Positions 34,120 to 42,551 of a stretch of DNA of 45,821 nt are shown here, piece by piece (the stretch's first letter is position 1; each line of letters begins with the position of its first letter). Origin of the DNA: Gammaproteobacteria bacterium (lineage in GTDB: Bacteria; Pseudomonadota; Gammaproteobacteria; SG8-11); assembly GCA_024641505.1 (NCBI GenBank), contig JAHECY010000023.1:1-45821 (forward strand), written 5' to 3'. The notes beneath the pieces were generated by a model. The model was not told the origin of the DNA, did not search any database, and was given only the letters and a program-made list of their open reading frames with translations. The translations under genes were made by a program, and so were the position numbers.

Positions 34120-34689
34120 TCAGGAGATGAAATAGGCGGTGCGCGCTTTGAGCGCCACTTCATACATGGCCGCTACTCCGCATATATCCACCGGAACTTT
34201 CCATTCGTCCGCGTGAAATCCCATCAGACCCAGCGAGGGTGCGCATATTTGAAAGCGCACATCGCTTTCCACGGCCAATTGCATCAGTTCCTCCAGCGAT
34301 GCCATTTCGCCTTTCATCATGTAGTTGAAGAATTTGCGTCCGATGCCGCCGAATGACATTTTTGACGGTGCCAGGGCCTCGCTGTTACCCGGCAGCATCA
34401 AATTGATCAGCTTGTGAGTCAATTTCTTGCCCTTGAGCTTGCGCCCCTTTTTGATCACGCTGCATCCCCAGAAGGTGAAAAACATCGTGACTTCCATACC
34501 CATGGCGGTGGCGCCGGTCGCCATCATGAATGCCGCCATCGCCTTGTCAAAATCTCCGGAAAGCAAAATAATGGAAACCTTGTTGTCAGGCACGCGGCTT
34601 TTCAGCTGCGTGATTTCCGCTTCGAGCATGGACATGCGCGCGGCAAGATCGGTGGGGTTGGCGACGACGAGTTCAGAGATAACGGACAT
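34120..34689 (-). CDS. DsrE/DsrF-like (DsrE2-type) sulfur-carrier family protein
   Basis: A 189-residue protein of the DsrE/DrsH-like family: VSIILLSGDFDKAMAAFMMA, VTMFFTFWGC with a conserved Cys, and ICAPSLGLMGF with a second conserved Cys. Such proteins bind and carry sulfur (persulfide) in sulfur trafficking, often with TusA or rhodanese, neither of which is seen here. A short coiled N-terminal helix (MSMLEAEITQLKS) may mediate oligomers. The start is ATG 34689 with CAGGAG upstream; the frame open to 34842 is non-conserved. It is divergent from a MarR regulator 152 bases away, which probably controls it. Confidence 0.85.
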   Translation of the reverse strand: MSVISELVVANPTDLAARMSMLEAEITQLKSRVPDNKVSIILLSGDFDKAMAAFMMATGATAMGMEVTMFFTFWGCSVIKKGRKLKGKKLTHKLINLMLPGNSEALAPSKMSFGGIGRKFFNYMMKGEMASLEELMQLAVESDVRFQICAPSLGLMGFHADEWKVPVDICGVAAMYEVALKARTAYFIS

Positions 34690-34841
34690 AAAGACTCCTG
34701 CTTGGGTTGGTGATGATGCGGGTGTGTACGGCTTGCTGGAACCGTTCTGCTGCCGCGGCAAATCGGAAAAAAGAAAGCAGGAAGCGTTTGTTGCGAACCG
34801 TATCCAGGGTAAACCGGGATCCGTCGATTGCGGGTGATGCA

Positions 34842-35246
34842 ATGGAAGCCTTGGATGTCATATGGTTGCTTAAGGCTTCCCAGGATCTGGAACGCAGCGT
34901 GACCGTGGCGCTGATGTATGCAGGATTGCGTGTGCCGCAATATCGACTGTTGACGGTGCTGGCGCAGTCCGAGCAGGTAACGGTTACCGATATCAGTAAA
35001 GCACTGAAAATTACCCGCGCGACGGCCAGCGTCATGGTCAACGATTTGATTAAGATGCATATTGTCGCGACGCTGGATAATCCCCAGGACCGTCGATCAT
35101 TTTATCTGCGACTCACCGAGCGCGGTCAGAATAAGCTGCACGTTGCGCGCAAGGACCTGGCGGTCATGACGACGCAGCTGGAAAGTCGTTGTCCGCCGGA
35201 AATGATCAAGGCGTTGAATGAATTTTCGCGAATGAAAACCCCATAG
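34842..35246 (+). CDS. MarR family transcriptional regulator
   Basis: About 134 residues. The winged helix at about 35-100 has VTVTDISKALKITRATASVMVNDL as recognition region and DNPQDRRSFYLRLTERG as wing, diagnostic of MarR. The ATG at 34842 is chosen because it begins the first MarR helix; the upstream extension to 34707 lies in the shared intergenic region and is Arg- and Ala-rich. It is divergent from the DsrE-family gene, the usual layout of a repressor and its target. A ligand or redox signal is not known. No conserved Cys pair is visible. Confidence 0.85.
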   Translation: MEALDVIWLLKASQDLERSVTVALMYAGLRVPQYRLLTVLAQSEQVTVTDISKALKITRATASVMVNDLIKMHIVATLDNPQDRRSFYLRLTERGQNKLHVARKDLAVMTTQLESRCPPEMIKALNEFSRMKTP

Positions 35247-35366
35247 TGTCCACCACAATGTGACTGCAGCGTGTCGGGGGGTGCCGCGTCCGGGCGATTA
35301 ACAATTACCGCGTCGCGCCGATAACCTGGTTGCAAACGCCGTTTGCACGCAAACCCGGTGTCGACG

Positions 35367-36527
35367 ATGAAGAAAAAAAAGCCGCTTTATCAATCAGCTA
35401 TGCTGGCTCCCGAAGATGATGCCCGGCTGGCGGAATTGCTGGCGTCAATCGAGCGCCAGAGCGAGAGCTTTTTGGGTTACCCCTGCACCCGGGACTTTGA
35501 TTACTCACCCTTGTTTCCCTTTCTGTACTACCCGCTTAACAATGTCGGGGATCCGTATGTCGAAACTACGTTCCGTTTGAATACCCACGAAATTGAGCGC
35601 GAGGTGCTGAGCTATTTTCAGCGTTTCACGCACGCGCCGGTGGCGGACACCTGGGGCTATATGACCAACGGCGGTACCGAAGGCAATATGTATGGAATCT
35701 ACCTGGCACGGGAGTTGTTGCCGGAAGGGGTGGTGTACTATTCCGAGGACACGCACTACAGTGTGGCGAAGATTCTGCGGGTGTTGCACGCGCGCAATAT
35801 CATGATCAAAAGCTTGGATAACGGTGAGATCGATTATCTGGATCTCAAGGAGACCATGCGCGTGCATCGCGATGTGCCGCCGATTATCTTTGCTAATATT
35901 GGTACCACCATGAAAGGCGCGGTCGACGATGTGCAACGGATCAGGAATATCATCAAGGAATTGGCGATTCCGTCCTGTTACATTCACGCCGACGCGGCGC
36001 TTAGCGGTATGATTCTGCCGTTCGTCGATGACCCGCAGCCATTTGATTTCGCATCGGGTATCGACAGTATCTCCATCAGCGGCCATAAAATGATCGGTTC
36101 TCCCGTGCCTTGTGGTGTGGTTATCGCGCGTAAAGCCAATGTGGAACGTATAGCCCGTTCCATCGAGTATGTCGGAACATTGGATACCACGTTATCCGGT
36201 TCACGCAATGCGATTACGCCGTTGTTCATGTGGTACGCCCTGCACGCCCAGGGCGAGCAGGGATTTCGCGCCATCATCAAGCGTTGCCTGGAGGTGGCGG
36301 ACTATGCCATCGAGGCTTTTGCCCAAGACGGCATCAAGGCGTGGCGCAATAAAAACTCCATCACCGTGGTGTTTCCCCGGCCCCACGCAGAGATCCTCAA
36401 ACGCTGGCAGTTGGCGGTGCACCAGGATGTGGCGCATCTTATTGCCATGCCCCATGTGGAGCAACGGCACATTCAAGCGTTGTTGACGGATATCCGAAAA
36501 TTTTCCGGAGGGCATGCCGCCATATGA
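35367..36527 (+). CDS. Histidine decarboxylase (PLP-dependent)
   Basis: A 386-residue group II decarboxylase of the bacterial histidine decarboxylase family. TNGGTEGNMYG binds the PLP phosphate region, HADAALSG supplies Asp209 for the pyridine nitrogen, and ISGHKMIGSP contains the PLP-binding Lys241. It would convert histidine to histamine, although some family members act on related amino acids or feed siderophore pathways. The start at ATG 35367 is based on the MKKKKPLY sequence; no clear ribosome-binding site is seen and a GTG nine bases upstream is possible. Its end overlaps the ACT-domain gene by four bases, coupling their translation. Confidence 0.85.
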   Translation: MKKKKPLYQSAMLAPEDDARLAELLASIERQSESFLGYPCTRDFDYSPLFPFLYYPLNNVGDPYVETTFRLNTHEIEREVLSYFQRFTHAPVADTWGYMTNGGTEGNMYGIYLARELLPEGVVYYSEDTHYSVAKILRVLHARNIMIKSLDNGEIDYLDLKETMRVHRDVPPIIFANIGTTMKGAVDDVQRIRNIIKELAIPSCYIHADAALSGMILPFVDDPQPFDFASGIDSISISGHKMIGSPVPCGVVIARKANVERIARSIEYVGTLDTTLSGSRNAITPLFMWYALHAQGEQGFRAIIKRCLEVADYAIEAFAQDGIKAWRNKNSITVVFPRPHAEILKRWQLAVHQDVAHLIAMPHVEQRHIQALLTDIRKFSGGHAAI

Positions 36528-36919
36528 AACAGATCACCGTCATTTCCGGCAATCGGCCGGGCATCATTGCGACCATCACCGAAGCGCTGGCCGGCGAAGG
36601 TATCAATATTGAGAACATCGATGCCGAGACCTTCGATGACACCGCGGTGACCATCGTATCGGTGGATCAATATGATCTGGCGCTGAAGGTGCTGCAGAAT
36701 ATCCCGGATCTCAAAGCGATCACCGAAGACGCGATTGTCATTCGCATCAAAGATGAGCCGGGCGCCCTGGCGCGTATCGCCCGGCGCTTCTCCGACGCGG
36801 GCATCAATCTGCGCAGCTTGCGATTTTTGCAGAGGGACAACGATTTCGGGCTGGTGGCGATATCCACGGAACGTACCCAGGAGGCGATGGCTCTGGTGCA
36901 GGATGTGTTGGTGGCTTGA
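36524..36919 (+). CDS. Double ACT-domain protein coupled to histidine decarboxylase
   Basis: A 131-residue protein composed of two ACT domains (VISGNRPGIIATITEALAGE at the start and RIKDEPGALARIARRFSDAG from about 73), the small-molecule (amino acid) binding fold used for allosteric control. There is no attached enzyme domain. The ATGA overlap with the decarboxylase gene suggests it senses histidine or histamine and regulates that enzyme, perhaps by direct contact; this is inference. No ribosome-binding site other than inside the preceding gene is needed. Confidence 0.88.
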   Translation: MKQITVISGNRPGIIATITEALAGEGINIENIDAETFDDTAVTIVSVDQYDLALKVLQNIPDLKAITEDAIVIRIKDEPGALARIARRFSDAGINLRSLRFLQRDNDFGLVAISTERTQEAMALVQDVLVA

Positions 36920-37472
36920 ACTTGATCCCTGAAAGAAAAATTTGTGTTGGTCTTTGAGCGGGCTTAACGCCATATCCTCGCCGAACGCAACTGCCTATCC
37001 TTTCCGTCGGAAATCCTTGCTTCAGCAAAGTTTGCACTTGCCCTAAAGTATCGTTTTGCGGATTCAACAACCCGCTATTGTCGCCAACCACAAGCAAAAC
37101 CAACGCTGTGCGTTGGTTGGCGCTAATCGTGATCTGCAGCTCAGCCAAAGAGTTTTCATACATGCGGTAGCCAAAAGCCGAGCCACTGTCAGGTTTATAT
37201 TGCTTGCGCAGATATGTATGAAAGCGGTGCGCCATACTATTCCAATGTCATTGAGTAGTTGATGTTGGATATGCGTTTAAGCCTGCCTATTGAATATATA
37301 CAGACGATTATTGGCTTGATATCATGTAAAAAGCGCATACAATCCGTTCAAGTCCGCGGTTTCGTCAATGCTCGATTTAGGAAAAGAAAAAGCTACCCCA
37401 AGTCGATTATTGACGAAACTGCGGGTTAACAAATGTCGGTGGGCAGAAGTGATAACAGTTTGCAGGTGAATC
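36920..37472. other. AT-richer intergenic region
   Basis: About 550 bases without a gene I can support. G+C falls from about 37260 onward. A minus-strand frame at 36804-37235 is open for 143 codons but overlaps the ACT gene and matches no family I know; it may be a decayed gene. A strong inverted repeat lies at 37354-37424. Confidence 0.45.
37354..37424. repeat. Imperfect inverted repeat, 16 bp arms with extension
   Basis: CCGCGGTTTCGTCAAT (37354-37369) and ATTGACGAAACTGCGG (37409-37424) are reverse complements except one base. Symmetry continues inward for about 12 bases with mismatches (CTCGATTTAGG against CCCAAGTCGAT). The total folded length is about 70 bases. It could be a MITE-like remnant, a structured RNA or a terminal repeat at the edge of the AT-rich segment. 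Confidence 0.8.
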
Positions 37473-37676
37473 ATGAATAGCAAAGTAAAGATTATGCCTC
37501 TTTTATGGTTTTTTCTTCTGCCTTCTATTGCGATTTCATCAACTAGTGACTGCTCCGACATAATTAGCTTAACAACGAGTATTAATGGTTGCTTGGTTTC
37601 ATGCTCTTCTGGAGACTATGCGCACGTGTCGGTTAAACAAAATGACGAAAGCGAAGTGGATTATTTTTGTTTATGA
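37473..37676 (+). CDS. Small exported protein, AT-rich, possibly truncated
   Basis: A 67-codon ORF with a good signal peptide (MNSKVKIMPLLWFFLLPSIA, cleavage near SSTS) and five cysteines in the short mature part. GCAGGTGAA lies a proper distance before ATG. Base composition and codon use (many AT-ending codons) differ from the rest of the window, suggesting a recent arrival. Reading continues as coding-like sequence in other frames to about 37853 (KIETKDGIYKWDLNNEKMPD before TGA at 37851-37853), so this may be the front of a longer frameshifted gene. No family recognised. Confidence 0.45.
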   Translation: MNSKVKIMPLLWFFLLPSIAISSTSDCSDIISLTTSINGCLVSCSSGDYAHVSVKQNDESEVDYFCL

Positions 37677-37862
37677 AGAAGCATGTATCCTCGCAAAACA
37701 TCGCGACCGATTGCCTGAAATAAAATATCAAGAGGTCGAGCGTTACTTTTTTCAAGGGGCCGGATACTATATCCGACAAATATAATCCTGAAAATTGAAA
37801 CAAAAGATGGAATTTATAAATGGGACTTGAATAATGAAAAAATGCCAGACTGAAGGGGCTAA

Positions 37863-37997
37863 TTTGTCACCTACCCGGCTCATGGACCACAATCGCCCCA
37901 ATTTACGGACTTGGCAGCCGGGTGCCAAGACGTAGTAGCCACGGCTGCTGACGATCCCGCGCCGCCTCTGGAGCAGATCATCGATCTGGCGGTATAA
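37863..37997 (+). pseudogene. Remnant of a gene 3' end
   Basis: A 44-codon stretch open from just after a stop at 37860-37862 to TAA at 37995-37997 reads like a real protein tail (FTDLAAGCQDVVATAADD, then PAPPLEQIIDLAV) with the higher G+C of the surrounding chromosome. It has no start and follows at once after the AT-rich block. The simplest explanation is that an insertion of AT-rich DNA, or a deletion, removed the body of an older gene. Confidence 0.35.
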
Positions 37998-38083
37998 TAC
38001 GTATTTCTCGGCAATTGATGCTATATAGAAATGTGAATAATCAACATACCCAATATAATTCTTTGTAACTTGGGAGGGGAAGG

Positions 38084-38929
38084 ATGATACGGCAAACGAG
38101 TGCCAAACGTTGTGCGGCGGTCTTGGTGTTATTCGGTGGGCTTATCCTGATTGCCGATGCCTCGGCCGAAGACGTTGCCTTTGAAGAGGCCACGATTACC
38201 CCGCTACCGGCCACTATTCCCGATCGAGTCCGAACCATCGTACTCTCCGTTCCCGCGCCCGTCACGCCCGCTGACAGCAGCGACATATCGGATACACCGA
38301 TACGCGTAGTAACCAGTTGTAAACGCGAACCCTTTGTCAGGTACCAACAAGACTCTCGTGCCGGCATCGACAAAGCCTGGCAGGATACGCAGGACGGCCG
38401 TTACGGCTATGGATTCAGCGATCAATTGGAATACAAGAAATGGCAGGATGTACACAGTGATCTGTTTGCATCCGTGGCAGTCGCCTGTGAGGTGCTGAGC
38501 ACCTGCGCGCAGCGGGCCGGCGACAAGGCGAAAAAAGCCTGCGTCCGGGAAGCGCGGAGTTTTACCGGCTGGCAGCACACCGGTCAACAGTTCCTGGAGA
38601 GGGTTAAATCCATGGAAACGGGCATGGCACCCAGCCTGTGTGCCGTCACCCCCGCCTTTACCGATCTTAGTGATTGTTTCAGTCGCCTGGCGGAACGTAT
38701 TGACGACGTCTGCCGTAACAAGCGATGCCAGGAAGTCAGCCAGTGCTGGCGCAGCGTAGCGTTTCTCGACCAGGCCATTCACCAAGCGGAATCCGCCTGT
38801 GGTTTCGCGGGTCAGGACCTGAGCATGTGTCGAGGCTTTGTTGAAGCCACCGGCCGTCGCGAAGCCAAATTCGCGCAGTGTCAGAGCGAATACAAATCAG
38901 CGAAAATAGGTAATTTCCCGGTACTGTAG
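38084..38929 (+). CDS. Hypothetical secreted cysteine-rich protein
   Basis: A 281-residue protein with a signal peptide (hydrophobic AVLVLFGGLILIADASA, cleavage near ASAEDV). The mature part contains about a dozen cysteines, spaced in pairs that suggest several disulfides in the periplasm (VACEVLSTC, VCRNKRCQEVSQC, SACGFAGQDLSMC). Otherwise it is helical and charged. I do not recognise the family. GGGAGGGGAAGG directly precedes the ATG, a very strong ribosome-binding site though close. The gene stands alone; no terminator was recognised. Confidence 0.7.
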   Translation: MIRQTSAKRCAAVLVLFGGLILIADASAEDVAFEEATITPLPATIPDRVRTIVLSVPAPVTPADSSDISDTPIRVVTSCKREPFVRYQQDSRAGIDKAWQDTQDGRYGYGFSDQLEYKKWQDVHSDLFASVAVACEVLSTCAQRAGDKAKKACVREARSFTGWQHTGQQFLERVKSMETGMAPSLCAVTPAFTDLSDCFSRLAERIDDVCRNKRCQEVSQCWRSVAFLDQAIHQAESACGFAGQDLSMCRGFVEATGRREAKFAQCQSEYKSAKIGNFPVL

Positions 38930-39189
38930 TTATTCGAGCGGCAGCGCCAGGACTACAATAGGTTGCGCCTGGCACCATTTCGATCTCGGAATAGCGTACC
39001 GAGCTTTACTGTCGCGTTACGTAGGTTCGGCTCGGATTTCTATCTGGCCCATTGTCGGTTCTATGGCGTCAGCACCTCGATAAACAAAGCCGAATAAAGC
39101 TAACTGCCATCCTTATTTCCGGACCCGGAGCTTCTACGCCGTGCGCGAGTTGATGTAACTCATTCGAGACTGACCCTGTTGTATTTGTG

Positions 39190-39972
39190 CTAGTGTCTCG
39201 ACTCGGTTCCGCGCGCTGCTGGTGCCGGCTCGCTCAAATGCAATTTACGGTAAAATAATTCATAACTCATGGCATAACAAATTTGCGCAAGTGCAGGATT
39301 GAAGCGATAGCCTTCGTCGCGCATAAAGGCATGCTCCGCATTGAATTCATGCCAGGTAAAATTGCTACCTAAATCAATCAAACGACGGTAAATCATATCA
39401 CGCCCCGCTTGCGGCACATGCGGATCTTGGCGCCCCCAAATCATCAACAGCTCGCCTTTGATTTCGTTGGCGCGATCCAAGCTGTTATCTTGCATGCCTT
39501 GACCCAAGCCACGTTTGTGAATATCGGTTGCGTAAAAACAGACTGCGGCAAGGATTTCCGGATTCATCGCACAACGAAAACTCAAATGCCCACCAATACA
39601 GAAGCCGATACACCCTAAGCGACCGGTACATTCGGGTAACGCTGTTAAATAATCGATCGCGGCACGCGCATCACTATCATAAGAACCAAGTTCTTTCTCA
39701 ATTTTATAGCGATTACCTTTATCGGTCCCTTCCTGGGTGTAAGGCAGCGGAGTATCCATAGGTTCGAACTCATGAAAAATTTCGGGTACGACTACAATGT
39801 AGCCATGGCCAGCCATAAAACGTGCGGAACGCTGTATCGGGCCCGTGATTTGAAATATTTCTGAAAACAAGACCAAGCCCGGATATTTGCCCGGTGCGGC
39901 GGGTCGAAAGACCTGTGCGCGCATCATTCCGGCCGCTGTAGACAAATCAACAAGGCTTTCCTTAATGACCAT
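39190..39972 (-). CDS. Dienelactone hydrolase family protein
   Basis: About 260 residues. The DLH triad is present: Cys125 in GFCIGGH (nucleophile), Asp in GRQDPHVPQAG and His in NAEHAFMRDEGYR, with LFSEIFQITG carrying the Glu that interacts with the Cys. Members hydrolyse dienelactones in chloroaromatic breakdown, but most chromosomal ones act on unknown esters; no catechol-pathway genes are nearby. The start is ATG 39972 with GGGGGTG upstream; a GTG three codons earlier is less likely. Base composition is lower in G+C than neighbours, hinting at transfer. Confidence 0.88.
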   Translation of the reverse strand: MVIKESLVDLSTAAGMMRAQVFRPAAPGKYPGLVLFSEIFQITGPIQRSARFMAGHGYIVVVPEIFHEFEPMDTPLPYTQEGTDKGNRYKIEKELGSYDSDARAAIDYLTALPECTGRLGCIGFCIGGHLSFRCAMNPEILAAVCFYATDIHKRGLGQGMQDNSLDRANEIKGELLMIWGRQDPHVPQAGRDMIYRRLIDLGSNFTWHEFNAEHAFMRDEGYRFNPALAQICYAMSYELFYRKLHLSEPAPAARGTESRH

Positions 39973-40530
39973 TTTGTACACCCCCGTAATACGAACAATG
40001 TTTGGATATGATTATCTCGGTTCAATTCCGCAAGCATCATCAGCGGTTGTTTTCAGCCCAACGAGATTGGGTAGTGCGAAACACAATAAAAATGGCCGGT
40101 AAAGAGTGATATGCCGGTCGAGCAACAATCCGACAAAGCGATGCCAGGTTCCTTCAGAAAATATACTAACCCATGAGGCCACCATACCGCATTTCTTAAA
40201 TTGAAGCGTATGCCTGATAGTATCTTGACCTATGGCCCGGATCTTTGAATGCCTGCTATGGGTCGGTACCCATCAAAATATATACACGATTATATAATAA
40301 AACTTCTAACAGCAGAAAGGAGAAACGACCATGTACAATCTTACGCAAACCTAGAATTAGCTAACACCCTTGAATTGAAGGAAATTAGTCGGGTCGATAT
40401 CCTTGGCATGCAAGGCGCCGATAAGGTGCTGGAACACATAACGCCTTGGCTACCAGTACAGTGTGGAATCGGCCAATTGCGGCGCTGGCCGGCGCGACCT
40501 TAGATTATACCGCGTTCTGACCCCGGTTTT
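39973..40530. other. Intergenic region
   Basis: About 560 bases with low coding signal. A frame at 40249-40503 has 84 codons but no ribosome-binding site for its start and no recognisable family. AAAGGAGAAACGACC precedes an ATG at about 40331 that runs only seven codons before TAG, possibly a leader peptide or a broken start. A single CTGACCCC at 40517-40524 matches one arm end of the palindromic elements. Confidence 0.4.
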
Positions 40531-41475
40531 TTACCGATTCACATCGACTAGGGTACCGGCTCGCCACCAGCGTATTCCGCTTTGCCTGGAGGCGGAAAAC
40601 CATACCTGCTTTGCCCTACCGACAATATCTACCAGGGGTACGGTGCCGAATATGCGTGAGTCTTGAGCGGCGTTTCGGTTGTCACCCAGTACATAGACCT
40701 GGCCGTTGGGTACCGTGAAGCTTGCATCTTCCCGGGTAGCGTCGTTTTGCCATATCACGTTGTACCCACCTTTATTGCTTCGCTCCCGCCAGGCGGTGTG
40801 GTTTGTCAGCAGTGGGTTTAATTCCTGGTTGCCGAGATCAGTTACCTCCGCGCCGCGGATGGAGACACCATTGACTTGAATGTCCGTGCCCTTTATCCTG
40901 ACTTCGTCCCCCGGCAAACCGATAATGCGCTTGATATACAACGCCGTACGATTGTTGGGTGACACCAGGATCGCCAGGTCACCGCGTTGCAGTTGTATTT
41001 TACATCCCAGGCAGTTAACCCGCTTATCTGCAAATAAAAAGTCTCCCTGAAATACCGTCGGTAGCATGCTTTGGGACGGAATATAGAACGATTCGACCAA
41101 GTGTCCCCGGGTATAATTTAACAGTCCGCTGAAAATGAAAAAATAACCGATGATAAAAACCGTGATATAGACGTATGGTTGATTAAATTCCTTCGGCATG
41201 TAATTTGCGCCGATGCGTTTGGCCGTACGATAGGCATCAACAATGGCATATAGATACAGACCCAAAGCAAGAGCCACAAACACCATCATTACCAACCACA
41301 TGGCGGAGTCAGGTCCGTGCAAAGCCAGCCAGGCGGATGCCGGCGTAGTGGCTCCCAGGCCCAGAAACAGTAATAGTCCTTTGGTGGCCTGCCCCGTGTA
41401 GAGCTGACCGAGACCGGGCATTACCATGGAGGCAACCAGGGACAACAGGGGGTTGCGTGATATCGTTTCATTCAT
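40531..41475 (-). CDS. lepB: Signal peptidase I with extended N-terminal membrane domain
   Basis: A 314-residue S26 peptidase. Ser136 in IPSQSMLPT is the nucleophile and Lys182 in YIKRIIGLPGD the general base; GDNRNAAQDSR is the box E motif. It removes signal peptides on the outer face of the inner membrane. Before the catalytic domain there are about four hydrophobic segments in residues 10-120 (PGLGQLYTGQATKG and others), more than the two of E. coli LepB; this resembles the small TM-repeat membrane proteins fused to some signal peptidases. A CxxC pair (Cys155, Cys158) is present. It follows an ECF sigma/anti-sigma pair in one direction. Confidence 0.92.
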   Translation of the reverse strand: MNETISRNPLLSLVASMVMPGLGQLYTGQATKGLLLFLGLGATTPASAWLALHGPDSAMWLVMMVFVALALGLYLYAIVDAYRTAKRIGANYMPKEFNQPYVYITVFIIGYFFIFSGLLNYTRGHLVESFYIPSQSMLPTVFQGDFLFADKRVNCLGCKIQLQRGDLAILVSPNNRTALYIKRIIGLPGDEVRIKGTDIQVNGVSIRGAEVTDLGNQELNPLLTNHTAWRERSNKGGYNVIWQNDATREDASFTVPNGQVYVLGDNRNAAQDSRIFGTVPLVDIVGRAKQVWFSASRQSGIRWWRAGTLVDVNR

Positions 41476-41549
41476 GTTTCACTCACCTCTATTTCATGAT
41501 GCTTGTTAACTTATACCGTCGAAGGCAATGTTCGGTTCCCGATCGATAG

Positions 41550-41939
41550 TTACAGCGCTGCTGCCATGGACGTGATGAAAAGTCCCAGAAAAAATCGCAC
41601 GATATGGCCGACACCAAGAGCAACGCCCAGGCCAAGCAATAAAGCTTGCAGCAAAGGTGAGCGGGAAAATACGGTAAGTAGCCGGTCGTTGATCAGGTCG
41701 CCACCGTGTCGTGGGTACGGTGATAATGCAGGCAGTTGCGCCATCACCCGGTCAGCAAAGCCCGCAGGCACCCGGCTCTCGATTGAATGTGCCAGCAAAC
41801 CGTCAAGGCGTATGAACTCACTTCGCACCGCCTGACAATGTTCACATCCGTCGACATGGGCAAGTTGCGGGCCGCTTAATTTCAGGTTGACGGCAATGGC
41901 CTGTTGAATGTCATCACATTGGGTGTCGGTCTGGTTCAT
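41550..41939 (-). CDS. Zinc-finger-type anti-sigma factor
   Basis: A 129-residue protein. HVDGCEHC in the N-terminal part (residues 28-35) is the HxxxCxxC motif of zinc-associated anti-sigma (ZAS) factors, which hold the ECF factor at the membrane and often release it on redox or envelope stress. One or two hydrophobic segments near the C-terminus (SPLLQALLLGLGVALGVG and FFLGLFITSMAAAL) anchor it. Its ATG overlaps the sigma gene stop by four bases, typical of a cognate pair. lepB lies 74 bases downstream, so the three are likely co-transcribed. Confidence 0.85.
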   Translation of the reverse strand: MNQTDTQCDDIQQAIAVNLKLSGPQLAHVDGCEHCQAVRSEFIRLDGLLAHSIESRVPAGFADRVMAQLPALSPYPRHGGDLINDRLLTVFSRSPLLQALLLGLGVALGVGHIVRFFLGLFITSMAAAL

Positions 41940-42493
41940 GGTTGTGCCTCAAAAGTTTTGGACAACAGATCCGCTAGCATCTGTTTGCCGCGAAAGATCC
42001 GGGATTTAACCGTGCCCACGGAACATTGTTCGATCTCCGCGATCTCCGTCAGCTTCAGCTCTTCAATTTGGGATAACAGTAATGTCGTGCGAAAGGGTTC
42101 AGCGACTCGCTGCACTGCATCGAGCACAAGTTGGCGAGTCTGTTCTGCTTCAAGCAGGGCCGGGGGTGAAAGCACCGGGCTTTCCAGGTCCATGGCTGAT
42201 TCGATTGCTACCAGTGGATGTCGATATTCGCTGCGGGCCAGCTCGTTGATGGCCAGGCGCTTGGCAATGACAAACAACCAGGTAACAAAACTGGCGCCTT
42301 TTTCCTGCTGGTAGCTGGCCAGATTCTGGTAAGCCCTAAGCAAGGTTTCCTGCGCAATCTCTTCGGTTCGGCCCGATGGCAGATGGAAACCATTAAGGAA
42401 TTTGAACAAAGGCTTTTGAAACCGCAATATCAACATCCGGAATGCCTGCGTATTGCCTCCCAGCGCCTGTCTAACTAGAAAATAATCATCCAT
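41936..42493 (-). CDS. ECF-type RNA polymerase sigma factor
   Basis: A 185-residue sigma factor with region 2 (about 5-75: MLILRFQKPLFKFLNGF, EEIAQETLLRAY, ASFVTWLFVIAKRLAINEL) and region 4 (about 125-178: VAEPFRTTLLLSQIEELKLT then a helix-turn-helix QCSVGTVKSRIFRG). No other regions. It has weak similarity in layout to the RpoE type and is followed by its anti-sigma factor and signal peptidase, which recalls the rpoE-rse...lepB neighbourhood of E. coli. The ATG at 42493 has only a weak ribosome-binding site. It probably controls its own operon. Confidence 0.92.
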   Translation of the reverse strand: MDDYFLVRQALGGNTQAFRMLILRFQKPLFKFLNGFHLPSGRTEEIAQETLLRAYQNLASYQQEKGASFVTWLFVIAKRLAINELARSEYRHPLVAIESAMDLESPVLSPPALLEAEQTRQLVLDAVQRVAEPFRTTLLLSQIEELKLTEIAEIEQCSVGTVKSRIFRGKQMLADLLSKTFEAQP

Positions 42494-42521
42494 TTTTTAT
42501 CTTTTCATGACCGCTTTTTTC

Positions 42522-42551
42522 GTTATACAGGTGGTAGTGTCACAAGGTTCC
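42522..42551 (-). promoter_or_regulatory. Candidate ECF-type promoter of the sigma/anti-sigma/lepB operon
   Basis: On the minus strand GGAACC (plus 42546-42551) lies 18 bases upstream of TATAAC (plus 42522-42527), about 30 bases before the sigma gene start. GGAAC is the usual -35 core of ECF promoters, but the -10 is not the usual GTCTAA/TCTGA, so autoregulation is only suggested. Confidence 0.3.

Noticed and set aside
36804-37235. Minus-strand ORF of 143 codons
   Set aside because: It overlaps the well-supported ACT gene and shows no family pattern; at best it is a decayed gene.
40249-40503. Plus-strand ORF of 84 codons
   Set aside because: No ribosome-binding site at its start and no recognisable family; a better ribosome-binding site inside it serves only a seven-codon frame.
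40517-40524. Third copy of the GGGGTCAG/CTGACCCC element
   Set aside because: Only one eight-base arm end is present and no partner arm was found nearby.
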